DNA of 36,609 nt. It comes from a virus. Shown here piece by piece: positions 7,266-14,865 of the stretch. Where the stretch lies: IMG/VR virus record IMGVR_UViG_3300021963_000342, positions 1 through 36,609 of that record; one strand, 5' to 3'. The notes below the pieces were generated by a model, which was not told the origin of the DNA, ran no database searches, and saw only the letters and a list, made by a program, of their open reading frames with translations. The position numbers and the translations under genes were made by a program. The stretch's first letter is position 1. Every line of letters starts with the position of its first letter.

Positions 7266-8701
7266 CGGCGGGAATTCATTCTCCAGTCGTTGCTGATAGA
7301 TGCCGAAGCCTGGACCATCGTCAAGTTCCAAGCGTTCTTGACCCCGAATTGCCGCAACTTGCGGACTTGCTTAACGGTGGCCAAGCCCAGCGCCTGCCGG
7401 GCCTTGAGACGGGAAATCATCCAAGCGGCCTGCTCCATAGTGACCCCCCTACCCGCGTACACCTTGAACAGCTCAAGGGTGGCCTTCTGGCCGGCTGTCA
7501 TTGGCTGTTCGGACGTGGCGGCGGGAAGCACGAATCCGAAACAAGCGGCCGCGACCGAAAGGTCAATCAACCCAAGCTCCTTGGCTTCCTTGGCCTCCGA
7601 CCGCTTCTCTTCCTGGGCAATGCGGGCCAGCATAGCTGACTCGGCGTCACGGTCGAGCACCTCAGCCTCGGACAGCACGTCGGTGGACTCGGCCACATCG
7701 GGCTTCTTGGCCCTGGCGTAAGGGTGCAAGGTGAAGGCGTCGGCGGGCTGGAATGAATTTTCGCCGCTGATCCACATGGGGTCAAGGATTAGGCAATCGG
7801 TCTTGCCCGGTGCCGTGCGGAGGCCGCGGCCGATCATCTGGCACCACAACGCACGGGACTGGGTCGGGCGCAGCAGGACGACGCAATCGGTTTCTGGGGC
7901 GTCGAAGCCTTCGGTGAACAGGTTGACGTTGCAAAGGCACTTGATCTCGCCGGTCTTGTAGAGGCCGACCAACCGCTGGCGGTTGTAGGTGTTCATCTTT
8001 CCGTCCACGTCGGCGGCCTCAAGCCCTCGGGCACGCAGCAACGCGGCGAATCGCTCGGACGAATCGACGTCGGGCAGGAAAGCGATGATGCGCTTGCGAT
8101 CCCAGCGGGCGACCTCGGCGATGACGGCGTCGGCGATGGCCTCTAGGGCATCGTCATAACCGCGGATGCGGACGAGTGACAGCTCGACGGGCATCTTGCA
8201 GGCCAACGGCCGTACGAGGTGGCCGGCCTCGATGAGCGTGCGGATGGCAATCTCATAGGCTTGCACAAAGCCGACGTCCTCGAGCTTCTGCCTGTCCATG
8301 CGGTCGGGCGTCGCGGTGACGGCGACCTTCGGGCCGGTGAAGATGGAAGAGAAGGCGTTCCAGGAAGCGGCGACGGCGTGGTGCGCTTCGTCGAAGACGA
8401 CTAGGGCGGTCTTGCGATCGTCTTCGGACACGTCCCAGTCGCCGGCGAAAATGGACAGGCACTTGACGTTGCTGATGCTAAAGCGGGCAATCGTGGCTGC
8501 GGCTTGGTCGATGAGCTCCTTGCGGTGAGCGACGAAGACGGCCAGTTTGCCTGGGTTGGCGGCCTGCCAGCGCTTGATGATTTCCGCGGAGATCACGGTC
8601 TTGCCGGCGCCGGTCGGGGCGATGACGAGGGGGTTGACGCCCTTGGCGAGGTGGCCGATGGCCGCGGTTACGGCTGATTCTTGGTAGTCTCGGAGGTTCA
8701 T
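7262..8701 (-). CDS. Superfamily 2 DEAH-box helicase
   Basis: This 479-residue protein starts at MNLRDYQESAV, where NxRDYQ is the Q-motif-like entry of SF2 enzymes. It has motif I APTGAGKT, motif Ia VFVAHRKELIDQA, motif II DEAH, motif III TATPDR, and motif VI QMIGRGLRT. It matches the SSL2/type III restriction helicase-like branch seen in phage replication modules. A C-terminal helical domain with no recognised motif follows. It would unwind or translocate on DNA or branched intermediates, next to recombination genes. A longer frame to 8953 is open, but its extension is low-complexity Ser/Arg and overlaps the next gene. Confidence 0.88.
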   Translation of the reverse strand: MNLRDYQESAVTAAIGHLAKGVNPLVIAPTGAGKTVISAEIIKRWQAANPGKLAVFVAHRKELIDQAAATIARFSISNVKCLSIFAGDWDVSEDDRKTALVVFDEAHHAVAASWNAFSSIFTGPKVAVTATPDRMDRQKLEDVGFVQAYEIAIRTLIEAGHLVRPLACKMPVELSLVRIRGYDDALEAIADAVIAEVARWDRKRIIAFLPDVDSSERFAALLRARGLEAADVDGKMNTYNRQRLVGLYKTGEIKCLCNVNLFTEGFDAPETDCVVLLRPTQSRALWCQMIGRGLRTAPGKTDCLILDPMWISGENSFQPADAFTLHPYARAKKPDVAESTDVLSEAEVLDRDAESAMLARIAQEEKRSEAKEAKELGLIDLSVAAACFGFVLPAATSEQPMTAGQKATLELFKVYAGRGVTMEQAAWMISRLKARQALGLATVKQVRKLRQFGVKNAWNLTMVQASASISNDWRMNSRR

Positions 8702-8702
8702 G

Positions 8703-9131
8703 TTAGGCGACGAAGAATTCCGAGGCGAGGTCGCCGCTGGCAAACGTGGTTTCGGTCTTTGCGGCGAGCCCGTGGCACATATCGCTGACCGTGCAGATGA
8801 GGTTGAAATCGTCATTCCATTGCTTGACGACATAAATCTTGGACAGCCAATGCACCGTCTTGCCGGAACGAACCGCGTCGAAGACCTGCTGGCACTTCGT
8901 GATCGGTTCACCGTGCTGCTTGATGTACTCGGGCTTGAACTTCTCGGCGACAATCTTGTTCAATTCGGCGACGATGGCGCTCTTGCTGGTACGCGGCTTG
9001 ACGCCTGCGGACTCATTGAGGAATTCAAGAGCTTCCTTCTTCCAATTGTTCGGGTGCTTCCAAGTGGAGTCGCGGAGGATGCAGACGGCTTTCTGGACGG
9101 TTTCTTGCGTGATGGTGGTCATAGGTGTCAT
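8703..9131 (-). CDS. Hypothetical 142-aa early protein
   Basis: This soluble, mixed-charge protein (MTPMTTITQETVQK to GDLASEFFVA) has an N-terminal helical part and a conserved-looking centre (WLSKIYVVKQWNDDFNLICTVSDMCHG). Two starts are possible, ATG 9131 (preceded by GCCACCCA) and ATG 9122 (preceded by CCT). It is first after the terminator at 9178-9206, so it may have its own promoter; TTGCGC and TAAGTT with 16 bases between lie on this strand just upstream. No family was recognised. Confidence 0.65.
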   Translation of the reverse strand: MTPMTTITQETVQKAVCILRDSTWKHPNNWKKEALEFLNESAGVKPRTSKSAIVAELNKIVAEKFKPEYIKQHGEPITKCQQVFDAVRSGKTVHWLSKIYVVKQWNDDFNLICTVSDMCHGLAAKTETTFASGDLASEFFVA

Positions 9132-9177
9132 TGGGTGGCGTTAAAGAACTTACACCTGTGCAAGGGCAGCGCAAGCA

Positions 9178-9206
9178 CAAAAAAAGGGGGGCCACTCGCC
9201 CCCCCC
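9178..9206 (-). terminator. Rho-independent terminator in the early operon
   Basis: Read on the minus strand, a run of eight G, a short GAGT-containing loop and six C form a G/C stem directly followed by seven T. It lies just after the stop of the SSB-like gene and divides the early operon into a recombination half and a helicase/methylase half. Confidence 0.75.
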
Positions 9207-9229
9207 TGGAACACTCACTAACACCAGAA

Positions 9230-9673
9230 TTAGAAGGGGTCGGACTGAGGGCCGGCCGGCAGGCGGGCAAAGAAGGTGGCCTCGAAGCCCGTGCCTTCCG
9301 TGCCGTCCTTCTTCTTGTAGGTCTTGGCGCGGACGTCCACGGACAGGGTGCGACCCTTGGCACGCAGGAGCACCTTCTCCAGGAAGGACTCGTCCACTTC
9401 GACCTCGCCGGCGTTGAGGTACTCGTCGATCTCGGACTGGATGGCCGTCGAAGCCATGAAGTCGTTCAAGCGGGAGTGGTTGCCGGACTTGTCGGCTTTC
9501 GTCGAGAGCAGGCCGCCCACCAGCTCGCCGTCGGCGGTCTGGAAGGTCAGCTTGGCGTAGTACTCGGCCTGCTGGGTGTACGCGGCCTCGAAGCGCAGCA
9601 GCTTGGCGACGTACACGCCGGCCTTGCTGACGTACTTGCTTTTCTCGGGATTGGGATTGAAACGTAGTGACAT
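9230..9673 (-). CDS. Single-stranded-DNA-binding-like protein (DUF669-like)
   Basis: This 147-residue beta-rich protein begins with basic, Asn/Pro-rich sequence. It continues with GVYVAKLLRFEAAYTQQAEYYAKLTFQTADGELVGG, reminiscent of the phage DUF669/ssDNA-binding group that sits beside recombinases. Its last residues, PQSDPF, recall the acidic DPF/IPF tail with which bacterial SSBs recruit partners. The context of exonuclease, annealase and resolvase supports a role in protecting ssDNA. The family assignment is from pattern memory and is moderate. Confidence 0.6.
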   Translation of the reverse strand: MSLRFNPNPEKSKYVSKAGVYVAKLLRFEAAYTQQAEYYAKLTFQTADGELVGGLLSTKADKSGNHSRLNDFMASTAIQSEIDEYLNAGEVEVDESFLEKVLLRAKGRTLSVDVRAKTYKKKDGTEGTGFEATFFARLPAGPQSDPF

Positions 9674-9696
9674 GATGTTTGTTGGTTGGGGGAGAA

Positions 9697-10482
9697 TCAG
9701 ACGTCGATGGAGTCAGACGCGGCCCACTTGGGCAAGGAAATAGTTTGCACTTCCGACGGGTACGACGGCCAGGCGCCGAAGAGCGAACACTCGCGGTAGG
9801 TAAGGCACGCGGAGGCCATCAGCTTGCGGCCGAGCTCAAGACCTTCTTCGTCGAGGCGGTAGATCGCAAACGCATAAGGCGGCTCCTTCTCCACGGCGAC
9901 GTAGAAGAATTCCTTCGCCCCGGTGAGGCGGCAGTACCATGCGGCCTGGAGGTGGTACTTGAAGTTGTACAGGTCGCGGGCAAACGCCTTCGGGCTTGCG
10001 TCGGTCGTGGTCTTGACGTCGAGCACGATCGTGCGCTCGCTGCCGGCGACGACGAGGTCGGGGCGGCCTTTGATCGGCGTGCCTTCGTAGGTGCCGGTGT
10101 AGGTGTGCTCGACAAGGCGGGCGCCTTCGACGCCACCGCAGACCTTCTCGATGCCCGCTTGCGCGGACTCGGCGACGGCAAGCACCTTGTCCATCTCGTC
10201 CTTCTTCACGCACTCCTCGTCGGGACGCAGGGTCGCGGCGAAGGCTTCGTAGATGGCCTTGCCCTCCTTCGTTCGGCGGTCGCACTCGGGCATCACGCGG
10301 ACGGTGCGGTCGAAAACCTGCGGCTCAAGGGAGGCGAGGTGGACGAGGCGACCGAAGCGGAGCGCTGGGGTGTCCTCCTGTTCGGCCTTCAACCAAGCCT
10401 GGTAGTGGCTCGGTGAAACCAAAATTTGCTTCGCCCCGCTGTAGTTGAGGGACTTCAATTCGTTATATTCTGTGCGGCTCAT
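9697..10482 (-). CDS. RecE-like PD-(D/E)XK exonuclease
   Basis: This 261-residue protein has the active-site pattern of phage exonuclease VIII/RecE-type nucleases: FGRLVHLASLEP near residue 45, GRPDLVV, then VLDVKTTTDASP (the D...DxK core), and NFKYHLQAAWYC. It would resect double-stranded ends to give 3' tails for the annealase encoded two genes upstream. The start MSRTEYNELKSL is preceded by CCTACC and is ten bases from the tiny membrane gene. Confidence 0.85.
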   Translation of the reverse strand: MSRTEYNELKSLNYSGAKQILVSPSHYQAWLKAEQEDTPALRFGRLVHLASLEPQVFDRTVRVMPECDRRTKEGKAIYEAFAATLRPDEECVKKDEMDKVLAVAESAQAGIEKVCGGVEGARLVEHTYTGTYEGTPIKGRPDLVVAGSERTIVLDVKTTTDASPKAFARDLYNFKYHLQAAWYCRLTGAKEFFYVAVEKEPPYAFAIYRLDEEGLELGRKLMASACLTYRECSLFGAWPSYPSEVQTISLPKWAASDSIDV

Positions 10483-10491
10483 GGTAGGAAA

Positions 10492-10620
10492 TTACTTGGA
10501 GTTAAACCAGTCGGAGATATTTTTGATGACCACGAAGGCCAGCAAGGTTCCGACAACGGCAAGGAAAAGTGCAAGCAAGCAAAGTTGCTTCATGCTCTCG
10601 GGGTCGATGGTGATCGTCAT
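10492..10620 (-). CDS. 42-aa single-span membrane protein
   Basis: This reading frame starts MTITIDPESMKQ, continues with the hydrophobic helix LCLLALFLAVVGTLLAFVVI at about 13-32, and ends with an amphipathic KNISDWFNSK. It starts two bases after the stop of the coiled-coil gene and ends ten bases before the exonuclease start, filling the gap neatly. A membrane peptide in a recombination cluster could be an exclusion or host-inhibition factor. This is inference. Confidence 0.7.
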   Translation of the reverse strand: MTITIDPESMKQLCLLALFLAVVGTLLAFVVIKNISDWFNSK

Positions 10621-10621
10621 A

Positions 10622-10837
10622 TCAGTTATGCTTAAGGATGCGGTAGAGCTGGCGCTGCTCCGGCGTGGCCAAGTTCTTGAAGTGCTCGAGCTCCGCGGCC
10701 TGGAGTTCGTACTGCTCTTTAAGCAGGGTCAAATCCATCTGAAGGCCAAGGCGATCCTCGGCAAGCTGCTGGATGATTCGCTTCATTCGTTCCTCAATGG
10801 GCTTGTCGGCCAAGGGCTGGAATTCGTCGGAGCTCAT
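10622..10837 (-). CDS. 71-aa coiled-coil protein
   Basis: This helical protein has heptads (RMKRIIQQLAEDRLGLQMDLTLLKEQYELQAAELEHFKNL). The start overlaps the stop of the RecT-like gene as ATGA, so expression is likely coupled. It could be an annealase or exonuclease partner. No family was recognised. Confidence 0.65.
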   Translation of the reverse strand: MSSDEFQPLADKPIEERMKRIIQQLAEDRLGLQMDLTLLKEQYELQAAELEHFKNLATPEQRQLYRILKHN

Positions 10838-11610
10838 ACGGTCTTTTCGTATTCGTTGCGGACGGCGGCGAGGAAAGCATCGCGGCGGGCCGGCTTGGTG
10901 AGGGTGGCGTTCAGTTCGGGAGAGATGTCCTCAAAGCCCTGGCCGTCCTCAAGGTGGCCGACCTTGCGGAGCACGGCGACGGCCGCGGCTCGCTGGTGCT
11001 CGGGCACCCAGTCGGAAAGAAGGCCGTGGTAGGCCGTGGGGGCGGCTTTGGTGACCGTGTCCATCTCTTCCACCGTGTAGGTGCCGAAAGCGGCTTCTGG
11101 GGCCATCAGACGCACGCCTTCGCCGATGGCGCGGGCGGTCAGCATCCGGCGGGGCCACTTCTTCCAGTTGTCCTTCATCTTGCCGTCGTTGGCCAAGGCG
11201 GTGCCGTTGGCGATGTACTCCTCGATAGACGCAACGATGCGGGCCTTCGACCCGTGCATGATGAAGTCGGCTTCGACCAGCTTGTCCGTGCGGGTGATCC
11301 AGTCCACGCGGCCGCCGGCCTGCTGGAACTTGGCGAGCAGGGCGTCCGACTTGATGGCCAGTTGCCCGTTGATGAAGTGGTAGGTGCGGGCGAGCTCCAG
11401 GGGGCTCTTCTTTTCCGCAAGGCACTGCATGGCCAGAACCTCGCCCTGCTCGGGCTTGGTGATGCCGAAGATGCCGGACTTGAAGATGGAAGCCCCGAGC
11501 ACCTTGATTGCCATCAAGGGGTCGGAGATGCGGTCATAGACCGCGAGGGAGCCGTTGCCGGCGGGGATGTCGACGACCGAGGGGAGCGGGGTGTCTTCTG
11601 GTGTGCTCAT
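10834..11610 (-). CDS. RecT-like single-strand annealing protein
   Basis: This 258-residue protein has the central pattern of one phage RecT-like lineage: PLELARTYHFINGQLAIKSDALLAKFQQAGG, then WKKWPRRMLTARAIGEGVRLMAPEAAFGTYTVEE. Such proteins bind ssDNA and promote annealing and strand exchange with a partner exonuclease, here the RecE-like protein. The start is preceded by CACCACCACCAA, and the upstream gene overlaps it as ATGA. It probably supports recombination-dependent replication or repair of phage ends. Confidence 0.78.
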   Translation of the reverse strand: MSTPEDTPLPSVVDIPAGNGSLAVYDRISDPLMAIKVLGASIFKSGIFGITKPEQGEVLAMQCLAEKKSPLELARTYHFINGQLAIKSDALLAKFQQAGGRVDWITRTDKLVEADFIMHGSKARIVASIEEYIANGTALANDGKMKDNWKKWPRRMLTARAIGEGVRLMAPEAAFGTYTVEEMDTVTKAAPTAYHGLLSDWVPEHQRAAAVAVLRKVGHLEDGQGFEDISPELNATLTKPARRDAFLAAVRNEYEKTV

Positions 11611-11804
11611 TTGGTGGTGGTGTTAGGGGAGATGGGAGTGGCGACCTTGGCGACGTCGTCCGCGGAGAAGCGCACCACCTTGCCGCCGATGGAGAGGAAC
11701 CAGTAAATCTTCTCCTTCGTCAAGGTTGGCTTAAGCTTGCGGGCGACCGTGCCGTCGGGCAGCAGGACGTAGTCGTTGTTTTCGATGGTGGATTCGGTGC
11801 TCAT
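11607..11804 (-). CDS. Hypothetical 65-aa protein
   Basis: The start is MSTESTIENN at 11804 with GCCACCT directly upstream. It has a short beta-rich fold (DYVLLPDGTVARKLKP, IYWFLSIGGKVVRFSADDVAKVA) and ends overlapping the RecT-like start as ATGA. It could be a small regulatory or accessory protein of the annealase. No family was recognised. Confidence 0.6.
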   Translation of the reverse strand: MSTESTIENNDYVLLPDGTVARKLKPTLTKEKIYWFLSIGGKVVRFSADDVAKVATPISPNTTTK

Positions 11805-11814
11805 AGGTGGCTTA

Positions 11815-12036
11815 TCAGAGTTTCGCACGGATTGCGCTCAAGGCGTTGAACGTGCTGGGCCAGTCAATCATCTCGTCGAGCATACGCTCCTGGTCGATGA
11901 CCCGCTTGGCTTCGCCGCGGTACTGGATGGAAAAGAGGCGCTTGCCGGCGGCACGCTCCTCGCGCTGGATGCGTTGGGCTTCGCCGAATTCGGAGGTTTC
12001 GGTGATGACGACGCGGTTGTGTAGTTTGGTGATCAT
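11815..12036 (-). CDS. Hypothetical 73-aa protein
   Basis: The start is MITKLHNRVVITE at 12036, preceded by GCCACCC. A charged helix EAQRIQREERAAGKRLF follows, then RMLDEMIDWPSTFNALSAIRAKL. The stop is 11 bases before the next start and the gene begins 12 bases after the resolvase stop. No family was recognised. Confidence 0.6.
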   Translation of the reverse strand: MITKLHNRVVITETSEFGEAQRIQREERAAGKRLFSIQYRGEAKRVIDQERMLDEMIDWPSTFNALSAIRAKL

Positions 12037-12047
12037 GGGTGGCGACT

Positions 12048-12473
12048 TCAGAGGTTGTGCTGCTCGGCGTGGGCCAGCAAGCAAAAAGCGTCGGCCGTCT
12101 TCAAGGTGATCTTATTCGACGGGTACCTGCGCTGGGCCTCCTGCTTCAACTTACCCTTCCAAGCCTTGCCCGCAAGGGTCGCCGTCGTGCCGAGCGCCAA
12201 CGTCTTTTGCCACTCCTGCGGACGCACCAGGACGACCTTGTAGTGCCGGAAGTAGCCCACCAGCCAGCCGAAGGAGTACCCCAGCTTGAAGGCCGCGGAG
12301 GACGGGATGAATCGGCCCACGAAGGGCGGCACGTTCTCGATGACCACCGTGCAATCGGCCGGCAGCATCACTTCGCCGATGGTGTCGATGTTGCCCGACA
12401 GCGGGATGGCGCCGGGGTACTTGTACACCCAGCCGCCCGAGGCGCCAGGGTCGATGCAGAGGTAGGTCTTCAT
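12048..12473 (-). CDS. RuvC-like Holliday junction resolvase
   Basis: This 141-residue protein starts MKTYLCIDPGASGG. Its RNase H-fold acidic residues are visible: Asp in CIDPG, Glu in VVIENVPPF, and Asp in KTADAFCLLAHAEQ. RuvC-type enzymes resolve four-way junctions. In a phage this would trim branched DNA before packaging, consistent with the RecE/RecT-like genes nearby. The longer frame to 12569 lies within the next gene and is not used. Confidence 0.82.
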   Translation of the reverse strand: MKTYLCIDPGASGGWVYKYPGAIPLSGNIDTIGEVMLPADCTVVIENVPPFVGRFIPSSAAFKLGYSFGWLVGYFRHYKVVLVRPQEWQKTLALGTTATLAGKAWKGKLKQEAQRRYPSNKITLKTADAFCLLAHAEQHNL

Positions 12474-12799
12474 TCTGGGAAAAAGCAACGGGCGACAATC
12501 GTCACCGGGATTAGGCTGATGCCGGTGTTCTTGCCGGCCATGCGGTTGCGACGCACGTCCTCGCAGCACTTGTCGATGATGTAGTAACGATCGTCGAAGT
12601 GGAACGTCGAACCCTCGGCCTGCGTGGTCAATTGCACAAGGTGCTTGTCCAGTATGTAACCGTCGAAGTCGGACACCTCAAGGTCGGACGGGTAGTTGTA
12701 GTTCTCGCAGTCGTCTTCGACCTTGAACACCCGCACGACGTTCATCGGCCAGAAAAGGACGAGGTCGCTGTTGGGCAGTATGATGTCGAGCGGGTTCAT
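12470..12799 (-). CDS. Hypothetical 109-aa acidic protein
   Basis: The start MNPLDIILPNSD at 12799 forms an ATGA overlap with the upstream stop. It is acidic and beta-rich (VFKVEDDCENYNYPSDLEVSDFDGYILDK), with a basic middle (EDVRRNRMAGKN) and a hydrophobic end. Its stop overlaps the resolvase start. It has no recognisable domain. Confidence 0.6.
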   Translation of the reverse strand: MNPLDIILPNSDLVLFWPMNVVRVFKVEDDCENYNYPSDLEVSDFDGYILDKHLVQLTTQAEGSTFHFDDRYYIIDKCCEDVRRNRMAGKNTGISLIPVTIVARCFFPE

Positions 12800-13128
12800 C
12801 GGCGCTTGCTGCGGCTGATTCCGAGCTTGAATGAGTCGTTGACGCACTTGACCGAAGACACCTTCAGCCCGTGCTTTTCGGCGATTTGGCGAATCGTCAG
12901 ACCGCTGTCCATTTCCTGGAAGACCAGCGACTTGACGTGGCCGTAGCCGGCACGCCCGTTGACCGAAGGCAGGATGATGCCCAGGCGGTACGCACCGCCG
13001 CGGACGGCCGCGTAGGTGATGCCGTACTGCTTTGCGATCTGCACGGCGTTGAGCCCGAGCTTATGGCCTTCCTTGACCACGTCCATCGTGCTGCCGTAGC
13101 CAAGGGTGTTGGATCCGCGGGGCTTCAT
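12796..13128 (-). CDS. Tandem helix-turn-helix DNA-binding protein
   Basis: This 110-residue protein contains two similar HTH units, GLNAVQIAKQYGITYAAVRGGAYRLGI at about 25-51 and GLTIRQIAEKHGLKVSSVKCVNDSFKLGI at about 75-103. Both follow the resolvase/Hin-type pattern (xxxIAxxxGxxxxxVxxxxxxLGI). Two reading heads separated by a short linker suggest binding to a direct or inverted repeat. It is the best candidate to read the dyads near 14.3 kb or the late start-associated element, but that link is untested. Confidence 0.75.
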   Translation of the reverse strand: MKPRGSNTLGYGSTMDVVKEGHKLGLNAVQIAKQYGITYAAVRGGAYRLGIILPSVNGRAGYGHVKSLVFQEMDSGLTIRQIAEKHGLKVSSVKCVNDSFKLGISRSKRR

Positions 13129-13367
13129 GGTTGGCCTTTCTGGATGCGTGCCTTGGCGGTTTCGAGGAAAGCGGCGCGGAGCACCTCGTCCTTCGTCACG
13201 TCCATGCGGATTTGAAGCAACTCCTCGCTGACGTGGGCAAGACGGGCTTTGAGTTCCTCGTAGTCGCTGTTGAGGATGTAGGCGCCGTCCGGGTCGGCTT
13301 TCATCGTGCAGTAGTAATGGACGCCGTGGTTAAGGGCGACCATGTTGAAACGTTGTGGTCGGATCAC
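13125..13367 (-). CDS. Hypothetical 80-aa protein
   Basis: It starts with GTG overlapping the upstream stop (GTGA). The N-terminus (MIRPQRFNMVALNHGVHYYC) is basic and is followed by a helical, charged region (YEELKARLAHVSEELLQIRMDVTKDEVLRAAFLETAKARI). ATG 13343 is a possible later start. No family was recognised. Confidence 0.6.
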   Translation of the reverse strand: MIRPQRFNMVALNHGVHYYCTMKADPDGAYILNSDYEELKARLAHVSEELLQIRMDVTKDEVLRAAFLETAKARIQKGQP

Positions 13368-13663
13368 GACTGCTTGCCCTCCTTGGCGGTTTGGAGTGCG
13401 TAGTGCAGTCCTTGAATGTCCTGCAAAGCAATCTTGTGGCTAGCCCACAGCAAAGTTCTGTCCTTGTTGATGGTTTCGTTTTCCTTGGTCAGCCGCTCGA
13501 CCTCGGCCTTGAGGCGGGCGTTCTCGACCGACAGCGTCCAGACCACCCCATCCGACTTCTCAAGATCGGCTTCAAGCTCCTTCACTCGGGTCATAGCCTG
13601 CACCATCTCGCCCCACTTGTTGACCTCGACCGGCACATACTTCATCAAGTTGTCTTGGCTCAT
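13364..13663 (-). CDS. 99-aa coiled-coil protein
   Basis: The start MSQDNLMKYV at 13663 overlaps the muramidase stop as ATGA. Residues about 25-75 are a long heptad repeat (RVKELEADLEKSDGVVWTLSVENARLKAEVERLTKENETI). It may be an oligomerising structural or regulatory protein. The partner is unknown. Confidence 0.6.
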   Translation of the reverse strand: MSQDNLMKYVPVEVNKWGEMVQAMTRVKELEADLEKSDGVVWTLSVENARLKAEVERLTKENETINKDRTLLWASHKIALQDIQGLHYALQTAKEGKQS

Positions 13664-14127
13664 TTGGTCAGCTCCGTAAAAAGGTTCTGGCAACGTTTTG
13701 CCGCGTCTTGCTTGTGGGCCGGCGCCTTAGACAGGTCGAAACCCGAGTCCTTGAAATTAGCAAAGCCCCATCCGTAGGCCATGTAGATCTGCTCGGCCGT
13801 GGGGTTGGCGAAGCCGGCCTTCTCCAGTTGCTCCTTGCACCAGGACAGATACGACAAGGCCATCATGCGCTGCACGTTCTTGTCGGGCCAGTTCGAGTGC
13901 TTCAACGTCGGCATATCCTTGGTCTTACGCCATTGGTTTGCCGTGATCCACGCGGCGACGTGCATTTGCCAGGCGCCGACCGCCTTGCCGGCGTCTCCGA
14001 CCGCGGAGTAGTTCATGCCGCTTTCAATCTGGCCGACGCAGTTGACGAGCACGACCAGCTCGGCCTTCTGTCTATCCCCAGGGGTCATTGCTGCCAGAGT
14101 TAATGCCAACGTAGATATTGCATTCAT
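13660..14127 (-). CDS. Muramidase/lytic transglycosylase-like protein, probable endolysin
   Basis: This 155-residue protein starts at MNAISTLALTLAAM, a short hydrophobic leader. Glu35 in GQIESGMNYSAVGDAGKAVGAWQMH occupies the catalytic position of SLT/goose-type lysozyme folds (ESG...GAWQ), and AYGWGFANF recalls the downstream N-containing motif. It would cleave peptidoglycan. Being first gene of the early minus-strand operon is odd for an endolysin, because the holin-like genes are in the late operon. Early synthesis with timing set by the holin or by membrane tethering is one explanation, and a role other than lysis is another. Confidence 0.72.
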   Translation of the reverse strand: MNAISTLALTLAAMTPGDRQKAELVVLVNCVGQIESGMNYSAVGDAGKAVGAWQMHVAAWITANQWRKTKDMPTLKHSNWPDKNVQRMMALSYLSWCKEQLEKAGFANPTAEQIYMAYGWGFANFKDSGFDLSKAPAHKQDAAKRCQNLFTELTK

Positions 14128-14135
14128 AGGCAAAA

Positions 14136-14164
14136 ACCATCGGACGAATCTCTCGGCACGTCAA
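14136..14164 (-). promoter_or_regulatory. Putative early promoter TTGACGTG, copy for the main early operon
   Basis: On the minus strand TTGACG (14159-14164) is followed after 17 bases by GATGGT, then eight bases to ATG 14127. The same TTGACGTG at almost the same distance from the start codon occurs upstream of the genes starting at 16425 and 16592. The -10 match is weak, so the shared -35 and spacing are the main evidence. Confidence 0.45.
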
Positions 14165-14249
14165 CCCCCAATATCCCCAGGGGGGGAATTCCCTTTTTCA
14201 AAAATAAAGGTCGGTCTATATTTTAGGCCATATAATACGCCGGCAACGA

Positions 14250-14280
14250 CGCTTTAATAAAGAATTTCACTATTAAAGCG
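14250..14280. promoter_or_regulatory. 31-bp dyad, 10-bp perfect arms (also found at 36063)
   Basis: The arms CGCTTTAATA and TATTAAAGCG flank an 11-base spacer. The element is AT-rich in a GC-rich genome and recurs with 27 of 31 identical bases at 36063-36093. This suggests a protein-binding operator or a conserved hairpin. Confidence 0.65.
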
Positions 14281-14311
14281 CCAGCAAAGGCGGGCTAGAG
14301 TTTCCATAACA

Positions 14312-14325
14312 TTACCGCTCGGTAA
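14312..14325. promoter_or_regulatory. Palindrome TTACCG-CT-CGGTAA
   Basis: A perfect six-base dyad with a two-base centre. It matches the palindrome at 14361-14376 apart from one symmetrical base pair per arm, and their centres are exactly 50 bp apart. Confidence 0.55.
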
Positions 14326-14360
14326 CTTATGCATACTTTTACCCCCTTTTGTTTCCAAAC

Positions 14361-14376
14361 ATTCCCGAGCGGGAAT
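14361..14376. promoter_or_regulatory. Palindrome ATTCCCG-AG-CGGGAAT
   Basis: A perfect seven-base dyad with a two-base centre. Together with 14312-14325 it defines a consensus TTNCCGAGCGGNAA, as expected for a dimeric repressor or activator with two operators. Confidence 0.55.
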
Positions 14377-14379
14377 ACC

Positions 14380-14410
14380 TTGCGTAGATTAAAAGTTTTA
14401 ACCTACGCAA
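14380..14410. promoter_or_regulatory. 31-bp near-perfect palindrome
   Basis: The outer arms are TTGCGTAG and CTACGCAA, and 14 of 15 positions pair across a single central G (14395). It is three bases from the preceding palindrome, so at least four dyads are packed within 160 bp. Confidence 0.55.
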
Positions 14411-14865
14411 ATTTGCGGAGATTAATTTCCAAGCAACTTTTTTACCTATTAGTTTTTTCTCGTTTTTTGGGGTTTTTGGGGGGTCGTTATGAATTCCACG
14501 CACCGTCCTAGCGAAAACCCCGTTTTTCGGGGGTGCCCTCGGGCCCGGTATGGCCGGATTTAGGGCGGCCAAGCGCTCGAGCTTGCGGGCGAGATCGACG
14601 GCCGCGGGCGGGCGGCCCGGTAGCAGGCGGGCAGCGGGCGGGCATGGCCGGCGGCCCAAGGCACCTAGGCACGGCCGCGGGCAATCCTAAACCCCTAGAC
14701 GGGCGCCGGCGGGCATAGGACAGCCAAGGGCGGGCAACCCCTAGGCAAAGGGAAGCTAGGCGCCTAGGCGGGCAGCGCGGCCCGTCCAGGCACGCGGGCA
14801 CCGGAGGCGGCCGCGCGACTAGGCACGGGGGTTCGGGCCCGGCGCGCGTCAAACGGCCGTAGCGG
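14411..14865. other. GC-rich noncoding block with short dispersed repeats
   Basis: No convincing gene is visible. The block begins AT-rich with a GTTTTTTGGGG-type run. It then becomes very GC-rich, with recurring short words such as GGCCGCGGGC, CTAGG/CCTAGG, GGCGGGCA and CATAGGACAG. Several of these words recur at 16.65-16.96 kb. Open frames here have proline/arginine/alanine low-complexity translations and look spurious. Possible roles are a replication origin or packaging region, or a recent insertion. Confidence 0.5.

Noticed and set aside
14329-14511. 60-aa plus-strand open frame
   Set aside because: It runs through two palindromes and AT-rich control DNA, with no partner genes in this orientation.
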